In this document: in pieces, positions 50,496 to 59,051 of the stretch | Layout of the letters: each line of letters starts with the position of its first letter | Numbering within the stretch: the first letter of the stretch is position 1 | Origin: Patescibacteria group bacterium | GTDB taxonomy: Bacteria > Patescibacteriota > Patescibacteriia > 2-12-FULL-60-25 | NCBI GenBank assembly: GCA_018061025.1 | Contig: JAGOUY010000001.1 | Coordinates: 1 to 64,000, forward strand | Reading direction: 5' to 3' | DNA length: 64,000 bases | Translations under genes and position numbers: made by a program | The notes under the pieces: generated by a model | What the model was told of the DNA's origin: nothing | Database searches by the model: none | What the model saw: only the letters and a program-made list of their open reading frames with translations

Positions 50496-50864
50496 TTAGT
50501 ATTTCTTCCGGGAAAATGTTACCCCTTTTACGTTCCCCGTGAGGAGGAGAACTGCTAAAAATGCTAACCCTTGCTTCGGGAGGACGGGGCTTAGCCCACC
50601 CTCGTCTATAATCCCCTTTTCCCATTTCTCACGCATCTCTTTTGGAACTTCAGAGAGATCTGCTTGCCCATCTGGTGTTAGCCCGATATGGATAGGCTCA
50701 CCCACCACCCCATCTTCCGACTTAATACGCATAAATAGTTCGTCTAGGACGCCTTCTGGGCCTGGGGATACATCTGGTACACGCGTTCGAATAGTTTTCA
50801 TCAAAGCAGCATCGTCGTTGGCGGGTTCACTGGAAAGGGTGAAGGGAGGGATTCGTTCGGGCAT
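50496..50864 (-). CDS. Array small protein A
   Basis: A 122-residue paralogue of the other two: HIGLTPDGQADLSEVPKEM, then W and GLAFLAVLLLTGNVKGVTFSRKK. It opens the array on the minus strand, after the Nudix gene with a 26-base gap. Three small copies and two large copies are present. Confidence 0.65.
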   Translation of the reverse strand: MPERIPPFTLSSEPANDDAALMKTIRTRVPDVSPGPEGVLDELFMRIKSEDGVVGEPIHIGLTPDGQADLSEVPKEMREKWEKGIIDEGGLSPVLPKQGLAFLAVLLLTGNVKGVTFSRKKY

Positions 50865-50890
50865 AGAGCAAATTTAAAAACTATTTCGCG

Positions 50891-51394
50891 TTATTTAGAC
50901 GGATAGAACTTTTTCAACGTATAGGCTAAGTCGACTACCTCTGGTTCGCCCTTCTCGATCAAGTTCACAATTTCTTGAGGGAACAGCCATTGTGCCTCGG
51001 AAAAATCGTCTGGATTATAGGTTGGCGTTTGATCTGATTGAATTTCGTAGACCATTTGGAAACAAAACGCTCCCTCACTGGGCGTGATTTTTCCCAGGAT
51101 ACGCCAAGGAACTTTTTGCGTATCAATATTAATTTCTTCTGAAACCTCTCTGTGAAAAGCTGCGTCGTACGCTTCGCCCGACTCTACATGCCCGGCCGTA
51201 CTATAGTCCAAACTACTTGGCCAGAACTTCTTTGAAGCCACTCGACGAGGGATCCAGATTTTTCCTTCTGAATTTATTACAAAGACATGGATGGCGCGGA
51301 AGTTGTGGAGATCCTGAGCGTAGACATCGGTGCGGGAGAGGCGACCGATTACTTCATCTTGTTCGTTGACGAGGTCCAGGATTTCTTCGGGCAT
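50891..51394 (-). CDS. Nudix hydrolase (IPP-isomerase-like subgroup)
   Basis: A 167-residue Nudix protein. The opening EEILDLVNEQDEVIG is that of the IPP isomerase/YfcD-like Nudix group. The Nudix box is TAGHVESGE followed by REVSEEINI near residues 65-88. Isomerase needs extra Cys and Glu residues that I do not see, so a hydrolase is more likely. It lies upstream of the small-protein array and may be in its transcript. Confidence 0.88.
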   Translation of the reverse strand: MPEEILDLVNEQDEVIGRLSRTDVYAQDLHNFRAIHVFVINSEGKIWIPRRVASKKFWPSSLDYSTAGHVESGEAYDAAFHREVSEEINIDTQKVPWRILGKITPSEGAFCFQMVYEIQSDQTPTYNPDDFSEAQWLFPQEIVNLIEKGEPEVVDLAYTLKKFYPSK

Positions 51395-51450
51395 ATGAGG
51401 GGTAGGATAGGAGATGGGTGGAGGGATGACAATTATTTTCTTTCAATACA

Positions 51451-51479
51451 AAAACACCTCTCGCATGAGAAGTGTTTTT
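51451..51479 (-). terminator. Terminator after the tRNA pair
   Basis: AAAAACACcTCTC and GAGAaGTGTTTTT pair with a small mismatch around GCAT. It ends the minus-strand tRNA transcript before the Nudix gene. Confidence 0.75.
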
Positions 51480-51568
51480 GCGCTTACGTGCTCTTGATGC
51501 TCTTACTCAAACGAACCGGCAAAGCTGAGCTTTGTATGTCCGATCCGAGCGAGTCGAGCTGAGCTCGA

Positions 51569-51643
51569 TGGAGCGGGTAAGGGGAGTCGAACCCCTATCT
51601 CTACCTTGGCAAGGTAGCATAATAGCCGCTATACGATACCCGC
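51569..51643 (-). tRNA. tRNA-Gly (GCC)
   Basis: Acceptor GCGGGTA/TACCCGC, anticodon arm CTACC-TTGCCAA-GGTAG with GCC, T arm with GGTTCGACTCC, discriminator T and encoded CCA. 75 bases including CCA. Confidence 0.95.
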
Positions 51644-51644
51644 G

Positions 51645-51721
51645 TGGTGGGCGTGGATGGAGTCGAACCATCGACCTTTACATTATCAGTGTAACGCTCT
51701 AACCAACTGAGCTACACGCCC
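51645..51721 (-). tRNA. tRNA-Ile (GAT)
   Basis: Acceptor GGGCGTG/CACGCCC, D arm GCTCAGTTGG, anticodon arm TTACA-CTGATAA-TGTAA with GAT, T loop TTCGACT, discriminator A and encoded CCA. One base from tRNA-Gly, so they share a transcript. Confidence 0.96.
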
Positions 51722-51844
51722 GTGTAGGACGCGTAGATTCGGCGAATAGCTTTATAGCTCTTCCTCCAAATCTGCGCGTCCTACCTTGCTAATTTGCCCC
51801 GGAACAATAACGAATTCTCTCGATCTTTGCAAGGGGTGGCTGGT

Positions 51845-52579
51845 TTAATCGAATCTCTCTTGGTGAATACGCTTTTTATCAACCCCGGCTTGCTCAAGGA
51901 TAAGACGGATCGAGTCCATGAAGGGATTGGGTCCACACATGAAAAATTGCCCCGTGGCGGCTGTTTCAGCTAAAAGTGGGGCTAGCATGGCCGCATCCAC
52001 CCGTCCTGTCTTCCCGGTCCAACCTGGTGGCTTCTCCCCTGTCAGGGTCGCGAGCATCGTCATCGGGCCATAGGCACGCTCTAAATCGTCGAATTCTTCT
52101 AAATAGGCGCTATCTTCACAGTAACGGTTGGAATAGACCAAACGCATTGGGACGGACATCTTTTGATGGACCATTTCACGCATCATGCTGCGAAAAGGGG
52201 TGATGCCGATCCCACCCGCAATGAAGACGATCGGCGTCGTGACTTCGTTTGGCAAGACAAAGACCCCGAATGGACCTTGGAGGGCGACAACATCATCAAT
52301 GCGAAGTTTGGAAGCGCGCTTGGTAAAATCTTTTTCGATCTTTACGCCTAATTCTAATGGACAGGTGTCAGATGGTGCGGTCGCAATCGAAAAGGCGGCT
52401 TTCCAGGTTGTGCCGTCTTCGTTCAAGAGATGAAGATAGACCCATTGCCCCGCTTTAAAGGGTAACGCGGCTTCGCCTTCGACCGGAACCAAGCGCAGGG
52501 TATAAATCTCTGGGGTTTCCCAAACAATTTCCTGGACACGGAATTTACGCAAGCGCAAGACTTCGGGGACGTTAGTCAT
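51845..52579 (-). CDS. Ferredoxin-NADP reductase-like flavin oxidoreductase
   Basis: A 244-residue FNR-fold enzyme. The FAD part shows FKAGQWVYLHL and FSIATAPS; the NAD(P) part shows FIAGGIGITPFRSM near residue 120 and MCGPNPFM near residue 215. It passes electrons between NAD(P)H and an acceptor such as ferredoxin or a diiron protein; it could serve the desaturase at 43915 but that is only inference. 5 bases after ppa. Confidence 0.9.
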   Translation of the reverse strand: MTNVPEVLRLRKFRVQEIVWETPEIYTLRLVPVEGEAALPFKAGQWVYLHLLNEDGTTWKAAFSIATAPSDTCPLELGVKIEKDFTKRASKLRIDDVVALQGPFGVFVLPNEVTTPIVFIAGGIGITPFRSMMREMVHQKMSVPMRLVYSNRYCEDSAYLEEFDDLERAYGPMTMLATLTGEKPPGWTGKTGRVDAAMLAPLLAETAATGQFFMCGPNPFMDSIRLILEQAGVDKKRIHQERFD

Positions 52580-52584
52580 AGAAG

Positions 52585-53127
52585 TTAGGGCTTCGTTTTG
52601 TAGGCTTCCATGGCTTTCATGATCGCCTCCTTCGTTTCCCCAATAGATTTAAAGCCCTCAATCACGATTTTGTCGTATTTGGCTTTTTCGAGCTTCTTAT
52701 ATTCTTTAAAGTAGATTAAAAATTCTTCGCGGACATGCGCAGGCAGGTCTTCGATCGTTTGAACCTCTTCAAAACGAGGGTCAACCTTTGATACAGGGAC
52801 CGCGATGATTTTGTCGTCTGGACCGTCTTGATCGGAGGTACGAAGAAGGCCAATAGGGCGCGCCTTTACCACACAGCCAGGAAACGTCGTGTGCGTAAGC
52901 AAAAGACAGACATCTAACGCATCCCCATCGCCAGAATGCGTTTGCGGAACAAACCCGTAATCAAAGGGGTAGAATGTTGATTGGTGAAGGACGCGGTCGA
53001 GCTTGAAATACCCACCTTCTTCGTCGTATTCGATTTTATTAGAAGAGCCTTTGACGACTTCCACCACAACATTAAATGCGTCGGGTGTGCCACAAGGAAC
53101 TTCGTGATAGAGGTTAATGCCTTTCAT
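52585..53127 (-). CDS. ppa: Inorganic pyrophosphatase
   Basis: A 180-residue family I soluble pyrophosphatase. The Mg-binding aspartates are in DGDALDVCLLL near residue 68, with GGYFKLDRVL and YPFDYGFVPQT before and PDDKIIAVPV after. It drives biosynthesis by removing pyrophosphate. Probably co-transcribed with the reductase. Confidence 0.97.
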   Translation of the reverse strand: MKGINLYHEVPCGTPDAFNVVVEVVKGSSNKIEYDEEGGYFKLDRVLHQSTFYPFDYGFVPQTHSGDGDALDVCLLLTHTTFPGCVVKARPIGLLRTSDQDGPDDKIIAVPVSKVDPRFEEVQTIEDLPAHVREEFLIYFKEYKKLEKAKYDKIVIEGFKSIGETKEAIMKAMEAYKTKP

Positions 53128-53177
53128 AGTGCCCTGAGCTTAACAAAGCCCCGATCGTCGGGCAAGATGGCTAGGAT

Positions 53178-53747
53178 ATGCCAGTCCCCCTCCCAGAGAA
53201 TGCCATCTTGAAGTATAGCGGACAGCTTCTTCAGGCTTACCAGTATGAGCAAAGGCTTTATGATGGATCCACAACCATCTTTGAATCCATCGTGCGTCCG
53301 GATTGTGCTTCGGTCGTTGCTTTTTTAGATCGAGAAACTATTCTCATCACCCATCAGGAGCAACCAAATAAACCCAATGCCTTCTGGGCTCTTCCCGGAG
53401 GACGCATCGACCCGGGTGAAAGCCGAGACGCGGCGGTGGCTCGAGAGTTACTCGAAGAGACCGGATTTGAAGCAAGTGAGTTTCTCCATTGGTATACAAA
53501 AGAATGGCGCGGCTTCACTCAGTTTGAAGAAATATTATACCTTGCAAAAGGACTAGCTCCTGCTCCTCAGGGTATGCACCTTGATGGTGGAGAGAAAATT
53601 GAAGTTGTAAAACTCTCTTGGAAAAAACTGGTGAATCTCTGTTTAAAACTCGAACTTCGTGGACCAACCCTCGCGAATTGTATTCTCGCGATGGAGTTTG
53701 ATCCGGAGACGCGCGCGCGGAAAGACGAGTTTTTGCAGGGGGTGTGA
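53178..53747 (+). CDS. Nudix hydrolase (ADP-sugar pyrophosphatase-like)
   Basis: A 189-residue Nudix protein. The Nudix box is LPGGRIDPGES followed by RELLEETGFEA near residues 72-97. The flanking fold (HQEQPNKPNAFW, GAYQYEQRLYD-like start) resembles ADP-ribose and nucleoside-diphosphate-sugar pyrophosphatases, but the substrate is not fixed. Divergent from ppa. Confidence 0.9.
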   Translation: MPVPLPENAILKYSGQLLQAYQYEQRLYDGSTTIFESIVRPDCASVVAFLDRETILITHQEQPNKPNAFWALPGGRIDPGESRDAAVARELLEETGFEASEFLHWYTKEWRGFTQFEEILYLAKGLAPAPQGMHLDGGEKIEVVKLSWKKLVNLCLKLELRGPTLANCILAMEFDPETRARKDEFLQGV

Positions 53748-53761
53748 TACCATAGGGCGAT

Positions 53762-54469
53762 ATGCGTCGTTCTTTTGGAATTGTGTTGTGGATCTTGCTT
53801 GGAGCTTTGGCTTCGGCGGTTGGAATTGGCGTCGTATTACACGCTTCAAATACGGATCGTAAACAATTAACTCGTGAATTAGACGTAGCTAAAACTCAGG
53901 TAGCCACATTGCAAGCCCAGCAATCCTCTCTTACACAAGAAAGTAACCAGCGTGTGGCAGATGCAGCGCAACAAGTAGCCGACCTACAGAGACAGTTGCA
54001 GACAGTATCTGCTTTACAGTCACGGTTTAAGACAGCGACTCGACTCGTGGCTCCTACCCCTGCGCAATTGCGTCGCTGGTCTGAGTTTGCATCGGTTGCG
54101 ATGGGCGTCTCGCTGCGCGTCCCCCCTGGGATGCAAACACAAAGCAGTGATGATGGACTCTTTGTGAGCATAAAACGCTTGGTAAAAGGCACACCCATTG
54201 AAGAACAATGGTTCGCTTTTGCCCCCTATCGACAAGAACGCGAACAAGATATCCGTTCTCGCCTTACGAATGTGACGGATGTGAGCTATGCGCTAGGGAC
54301 TCGTTTGTTGACGGGTGTACGTGGAACATTGTTGGATGGCTCACAAACTCTTTACCTTTTGTCCGTCCAAGAAAATGCGTCTACGACCCACCTGCTCTGG
54401 GGCAAAACAACGGATGGGGTAAACGAACGTATGATCCTGGATACGCTTGCGACGTTGTCGTTTCGCTAA
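53762..54469 (+). CDS. Membrane-anchored coiled-coil hypothetical protein
   Basis: A 235-residue protein: an N-terminal membrane helix (IVLWILLGALASAVGIGVVL), a coiled coil to about residue 90 (QLTRELDVAKTQVATLQAQ), and an outside beta domain. No family recognised. It starts 14 bases after the Nudix gene; repeats follow it. Confidence 0.6.
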   Translation: MRRSFGIVLWILLGALASAVGIGVVLHASNTDRKQLTRELDVAKTQVATLQAQQSSLTQESNQRVADAAQQVADLQRQLQTVSALQSRFKTATRLVAPTPAQLRRWSEFASVAMGVSLRVPPGMQTQSSDDGLFVSIKRLVKGTPIEEQWFAFAPYRQEREQDIRSRLTNVTDVSYALGTRLLTGVRGTLLDGSQTLYLLSVQENASTTHLLWGKTTDGVNERMILDTLATLSFR

Positions 54470-54485
54470 GTCTCTACTTTATAAC

Positions 54486-54540
54486 CTGTCATTCCGAAGG
54501 AGGAGTCCGCGACGACCGAGGAATCTCGACTGGAAACAGG
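54486..54540. repeat. Dispersed repeat C
   Basis: CTGTCATTCCGAAGGAGG, then CGACGACCGAGGAATCTCGA. The opening matches repeat A, the end resembles a family known from many proteobacteria. First of three repeats packed in this gap. Confidence 0.6.
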
Positions 54541-54551
54541 TAGCCCATGGA

Positions 54552-54627
54552 CCCAACCCCTCCAACTCCCCTTATCAGGGGAGAGTCTAAAGGCTTCCCC
54601 CTGACAAGGGGGACTGAGGGGGTTGGC
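54552..54627. repeat. C-rich inverted repeat element
   Basis: CCCAACCCCTCCA near the left and TGAGGGGGTTGG at the right pair around CTCCCCTTATCAGGGGAG and CCCCCTGACAAGGGGG hairpins. It resembles repeated bacterial interspersed elements. Confidence 0.6.
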
Positions 54628-54643
54628 TCCCTCCCCTTGGAAT

Positions 54644-54720
54644 CGGATGGATCCTCGTGTCTCCGCCACGTCGTTCGCGAACGACGTGGCTCCGTATGAC
54701 TCCGTTCGGGATGACGGGGG
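54644..54720. repeat. Dispersed repeat B, copy 2
   Basis: Matches 39417-39493 along its length, with the same order of CGGATGGAT, CTCGTGTCTCCG, inner palindrome ACGTCGTTCGCGAACGACGT and GATGACGGGG end. Confidence 0.75.
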
Positions 54721-54761
54721 AATTGACTCCTCGTGTTTTAGCCTTCACGCTGTTCGGAGCT

Positions 54762-55655
54762 ATGTCCCCCGCTGCGATTTTATTACGTTGGTACGACAAA
54801 CATGGGCGGGACTTACCCTGGCGCAAGACGCGGAATGCGTATCCTATTTTGGTGAGTGAGGTGATGCTGCAACAAACACAAGTTTTACGCGTCATATTAT
54901 ATTATCATCGTTGGTTGGAACGATTCCCCTCTTGGAGAGAACTGGCGCAGGCAACAAATGCCGATGTTATCGCCTTGTGGTCTGGGCTTGGGTACAATCG
55001 ACGTGGACTCATGTTGCGCGATATTGCGCGACGTATCGTGGAAGATGGCGAACCTACGACCGAAGAAGGGTGGCGTACATTGAAAGGCATTGGTCCATAT
55101 ACGGCTGCCGCCATCACCTCCTTCTCTCTACACAAACGGACGCTCCCCATTGATACGAATATTCGACGTGTAGGGGCACGGTTATTCTTAGGAATCCCTT
55201 TCCCTGATTTGAAGGACGATGAGCGCATTCGCCAAGCAGCCGAGAGCTTCCTTCCTCATAAGGGAAGATTCTACGATATTCCCCAGGCCTTATTTGATTT
55301 GGCGAGTTTGGTTTGCACAAAAACTCCGGCTTGTGCGATATGCCCCATGAAAAAGTTTTGTCCGAGTGCGGAAGCCTTTCTTTCAGGACAAGTTACTATT
55401 CCTAAACAAAGCATCAAAAAAACGTTTGAAATGAGACATCGAGATAAGCCGCATCCTGATAGGATTTATCGCGGAAGGATTTTAAAACTTGTGCAAGAAA
55501 AGGGAGCTATCCTTGTGAAAGATATTGGCTCCCTTATTGATCCGTCGTTTGATGAAGAGCACGACACTGCATGGCTGCTACGGATTTTGGACAGAATGCG
55601 AAAAGATCAGTTTATTGAACGACGTGGTGAAAAAATTACTATTTATAAAAAATAA
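54762..55655 (+). CDS. A/G-specific adenine glycosylase (MutY-like)
   Basis: A 297-residue HhH-GPD glycosylase with an iron-sulfur cluster. The catalytic Glu is in SEVMLQQTQV near residue 38, the catalytic Asp in LPIDTNIRRVG near residue 140, and the cluster Cys set is CTKTPACAICPMKKFC near residue 195. MutY proteins run about 350 residues with a C-terminal Nudix-like domain for 8-oxoG; that part is missing here and replaced by a 90-residue winged-helix-like tail (RGRILKLVQEKGAIL). It may still remove A opposite 8-oxoG or be a related glycosylase. The ATG at 54762 opens the domain. Confidence 0.85.
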   Translation: MSPAAILLRWYDKHGRDLPWRKTRNAYPILVSEVMLQQTQVLRVILYYHRWLERFPSWRELAQATNADVIALWSGLGYNRRGLMLRDIARRIVEDGEPTTEEGWRTLKGIGPYTAAAITSFSLHKRTLPIDTNIRRVGARLFLGIPFPDLKDDERIRQAAESFLPHKGRFYDIPQALFDLASLVCTKTPACAICPMKKFCPSAEAFLSGQVTIPKQSIKKTFEMRHRDKPHPDRIYRGRILKLVQEKGAILVKDIGSLIDPSFDEEHDTAWLLRILDRMRKDQFIERRGEKITIYKK

Positions 55656-55690
55656 TATATTATCACCTTCTTAAGGACATATTTTCTTTT

Positions 55691-55769
55691 CTGTCATTCC
55701 CTCGAAGGAGGGAACCCAGCCCAGACGGGTCGATCGGGGCTAGGCCCCCGCCTTCGCGGGGGTGACAGA
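55691..55769. repeat. Dispersed palindromic repeat A, full copy
   Basis: Same structure as 45221-45303, with minor changes in the middle and the end TGACAG. It fills the gap after the MutY-like gene. Confidence 0.9.
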
Positions 55770-55814
55770 ACAAAAAACCTTACACACCCCAATACCTATC
55801 AATTATTCTCAAAT

Positions 55815-56819
55815 TTAAGCCGAGAAAATACTACGTTTATACGCCTCCAGATTTTCAAGAGCAATCCCCGTTCCCTTCGCCACACATAATTGAGGGTGAT
55901 CTGCGACAAAGGCCGGGACGCCCGTCGCTTCGGCGAAGAGACGTTCGAGGTTGCGGAGTTGGGCGGTGCCACCAGAGAGCATCATCCCTTTTTGCATGAC
56001 GTCGGCAGAGAGTTCGGGAGGGGTTGCACGCAAGACATCTTTGATGGCTTCTACGATGCCTTGAAGTTCGTGCTGGATGGCATCTGTCACATCATCACTT
56101 GTAACCGTTACGATACGTGGCAAGCCGCTCACCATATCGCGGCCTTTGACTTCCATTTCTAGCTTTTCTTCGAGATAGAGCGCGGAACCGATGCGGATCT
56201 TAATTTCTTCAGCAGTGCGCTCCCCTACGGCCAAACTGTATTTGCGTCGGACATGCTCTTGGATAGCGGCATCGAGCTTGTTGCCGCCAATACGAACCGA
56301 TGCAGATGAGACAATTCCTCCTAAAGAAATGACGGCAATCTCGGAGGTTCCTCCACCGATATCGATAATCATGTGGCCAGAGGCGGAACCAATGGGAATA
56401 TCCGCCCCAATAGCGGCCACGACCGGCTCTTTAATAATGTAGGCGGCTTTTGCCCCTGCAGATAACGTGGCATCAATCACGGCGCGACGTTCGGTTGAAG
56501 TAATACCTCCGGGAACGGCGACCATGACTTCAGGACGAAATAAACGGACTCCGCCCAGTGCCTTGTTAATAAAATACCGGAGCATCGCTTCCGTTGTACG
56601 GTAGTCGGCAATGACTCCATCTTTCAGCGGACGTTTAGCGACGATGCTTTCTGGGGTACGACCTAACATCTCCTTAGCCTCTTTGCCGACGGCCATGACT
56701 TTTTTGTCTGCTACGGAAATAGCAACGACGGAAGGCTCATGGATAATGATCCCCTTTTTAGGAATGTAGACGAGAACAGTCGTTGTACCAAGATCAATGC
56801 CGATTTTTTTACCAAACAT
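55815..56819 (-). CDS. mreB: Rod-shape protein MreB
   Basis: A 334-residue actin-like filament protein that guides side-wall growth. It starts FGKKIGIDLGTTTVLVY, then VGKEAKEMLGRTP, HMIIDIGGGTSEIAVISLGG and GGNKLDAAIQEHVRRKY, and MLSGGTAQLRNLE: the phosphate-binding loops of MreB. No mreC or mreD is next to it. The ATG at 56819 is chosen; a TTG nine codons up lacks support. Confidence 0.97.
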   Translation of the reverse strand: MFGKKIGIDLGTTTVLVYIPKKGIIIHEPSVVAISVADKKVMAVGKEAKEMLGRTPESIVAKRPLKDGVIADYRTTEAMLRYFINKALGGVRLFRPEVMVAVPGGITSTERRAVIDATLSAGAKAAYIIKEPVVAAIGADIPIGSASGHMIIDIGGGTSEIAVISLGGIVSSASVRIGGNKLDAAIQEHVRRKYSLAVGERTAEEIKIRIGSALYLEEKLEMEVKGRDMVSGLPRIVTVTSDDVTDAIQHELQGIVEAIKDVLRATPPELSADVMQKGMMLSGGTAQLRNLERLFAEATGVPAFVADHPQLCVAKGTGIALENLEAYKRSIFSA

Positions 56820-56848
56820 AGGAGCAAACAGGAAAACGGGATTCAAAC

Positions 56849-58906
56849 TTATTTCTCACTTCTTATTTGGACGAGCCGGTCTGTATTCAGGTCCAAGGTG
56901 GTGCGATAACGATCGTCACCAAAGTCTGCAGAGGCTTCCGGAGGAGATGCGGCTACAAGCTTCTTACCCAACAGGAGATCAAGCGTCAAACGATGATGAG
57001 AACCGGGTTGTTTTTGCAGCAAAAGCTGATACTCCCCTTTTGTGATGAGGGGCTCCGAAACGCGCGCGGGTAAGCGATAAGTAAAGGTGAGCTCACGTGT
57101 TTGACCCGGTTCTATCGACCAAAAGGCTCCAAACACGGTTTTTCCTAAGTCTTTCATGATATCTACTTGTCCGGGAATAACTCGTCCTCCGGTTTGATTC
57201 AGATCTTTAGCCATCGCACCTTCGCTAGAAACAAGTTCACTGCCTTCGGGCACGTAGATACGTACGTAATCACGATAGCGCGTATAGCGCCAGGTGATGG
57301 CGCGGTTGGTGTTTGTATAGATGAGACGAACGGTTGCGACGGGAGCCGCAGGATTCTTCGCATCCACCTTGTATTCAATCCGCTTGTCCATGACTCCGTC
57401 TGTTTTAAGCGCAGCCAAATTTGCATCCACGACCCAAAGCTCATCCTGCGTAGGCGTCAGAGTACGGCCACTCCAATTATGCGCATCAAAGGCGCGTTGC
57501 AAGGAAGGATCTTGCATCACGATCATAAAATCCTTCGTTTTTAAGGCGTTAGCTCCCACATCGAACAGCTCCACCCAACGACGGACAGGGGCATTGGAAA
57601 GACGCGTGAATAATTCCATGCCGAGCTTAGAGACAATTTGTTTGCGTTCCTCAACAGGAATCCCTTGCTTGGCAAACCCAATTTCTACCGCGTACTGTAA
57701 CTCGTCAAAAAAAGCATCGGGCGTAAATGTGGTTCCGTCAATCGTGATAGGACCTGTGAAGCGTAATAACGAAGTAAAAATCTCTGGCCCTAAGAATATG
57801 ATTCCATCTGGAGTCGGACTGGCCGGTGACGGAATCGTCTCTGCGAGCCAGTTATGCTCAGCAAATAGCCTGGAGATGCGTGCGGCTGCCTGAGGAACAT
57901 CCGGCGACCAATTACTATCTCGCAAATACCAAGCGCTCACGTTTAACTCACGACCTAAAATCTCGGGCGGAGCCCCTAAAAGGGTCGAGCTTGCCGTACG
58001 GTCATACGCATAAACATCTTGGAAGGCTTGTTGGGTTATTTCTCCACTATCAAAACGCATGACGCCCATCGTTCCCATGAAGCCACCGGTTGGGCGCAGT
58101 TCGTCTGCGTTTTGTAAAACGACAACATAGGTTTTTGGTTGAGGGTAGCCGATCATCGGCAGAAGGAGACCTAGAAGATCAACGCCTACGTCTGACCGTT
58201 CACGATAGGCTTGAAGCGTTTTTGTCAGTGGCTCCATCGCGTTGCGGATGGGAGGCAACATACGGTCCTGCGGAATTTGGTTCCAGGCATCGAGGGCGAT
58301 CATGGCTTTTTCACGGGCAGAACGGATTTCTGGTAAGGCCTGATCTAAACGGGCGAGGATCGTGCGCTTTTCTTCACGCGTTAAGTCGCGAAATGAGCGG
58401 TTACCGCTTATTCCCGTTTCGAGTCCCGGAACACGGCTTACCGCATTGAAGGCTTCGCTGACACGGTTAATAGCGATGAGGAGTTGTTCTGCTGCGTCTA
58501 ATCCTACCGACCCCGCTTGGAGCGCATGATCAAAGGCTCCAACCTGTACACTCACCCAAGGCAAGACGCGCCATGGCCCAAGCCATTGGATAGAGGCGCG
58601 GGCGGCATCTACTTCTGCACGAGCGGACTGCAAAGAATGTGTCGCGTCAGAAAACGCATTGGCAGACATGTAAGCATACGCCTGTTCTAGATTGGCTTTA
58701 ACCGCTTTTCCATGGAGAGCGGCAGAAATACCCGCGTAGGCAAGCGGCGCAAAGACGACAAGCCCGAGAATAATGAATCCTCCTAACACCCAGGGCCAAC
58801 GACGTCTTTTTTGGGCGGGAGTCTCGTCTTTTTCCACCACCTCCTCTGGTTGCGCGGTGGGAGGAGAGGTAGGTGTTTCAGGATCCATCAAGTTCGGGGT
58901 ACTCAT
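56849..58906 (-). CDS. DUF4012 membrane protein
   Basis: A 685-residue envelope protein. A Pro/Thr/Glu-rich N-terminal tail comes first, then a membrane helix (PWVLGGFIILGLVVFAPLA) near residue 40. The outside DUF4012 region is marked by YVVVLQNADELRPTGGFMGTMG near residue 265 and the later GAPPEILGRELN. DUF4012 is unusually frequent in CPR and actinobacteria and has unknown function. Spaced 30 bases from mreB, so co-transcribed. Gives the lineage hint. Confidence 0.92.
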   Translation of the reverse strand: MSTPNLMDPETPTSPPTAQPEEVVEKDETPAQKRRRWPWVLGGFIILGLVVFAPLAYAGISAALHGKAVKANLEQAYAYMSANAFSDATHSLQSARAEVDAARASIQWLGPWRVLPWVSVQVGAFDHALQAGSVGLDAAEQLLIAINRVSEAFNAVSRVPGLETGISGNRSFRDLTREEKRTILARLDQALPEIRSAREKAMIALDAWNQIPQDRMLPPIRNAMEPLTKTLQAYRERSDVGVDLLGLLLPMIGYPQPKTYVVVLQNADELRPTGGFMGTMGVMRFDSGEITQQAFQDVYAYDRTASSTLLGAPPEILGRELNVSAWYLRDSNWSPDVPQAAARISRLFAEHNWLAETIPSPASPTPDGIIFLGPEIFTSLLRFTGPITIDGTTFTPDAFFDELQYAVEIGFAKQGIPVEERKQIVSKLGMELFTRLSNAPVRRWVELFDVGANALKTKDFMIVMQDPSLQRAFDAHNWSGRTLTPTQDELWVVDANLAALKTDGVMDKRIEYKVDAKNPAAPVATVRLIYTNTNRAITWRYTRYRDYVRIYVPEGSELVSSEGAMAKDLNQTGGRVIPGQVDIMKDLGKTVFGAFWSIEPGQTRELTFTYRLPARVSEPLITKGEYQLLLQKQPGSHHRLTLDLLLGKKLVAASPPEASADFGDDRYRTTLDLNTDRLVQIRSEK

Positions 58907-59051
58907 GTGGCCATTGTGCCTGTACACAGGGCTTTTCACAAACTGTGGAAAAGATGGGTCCTAGCTTGGTGTTTTGACAGGAATAAAAAAATATGAGACA
59001 AACAGTCCCGGCTCGCTTCATGCTGAAGCGGGAAAAACCAGGGAGGACACC

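Noticed and set aside
58974-59051. Upstream TTG start of the unknown gene at 59052
   Set aside because: No Shine-Dalgarno before it and the N-terminal extension is low quality, while GGGAGG precedes the TTG at 59052.
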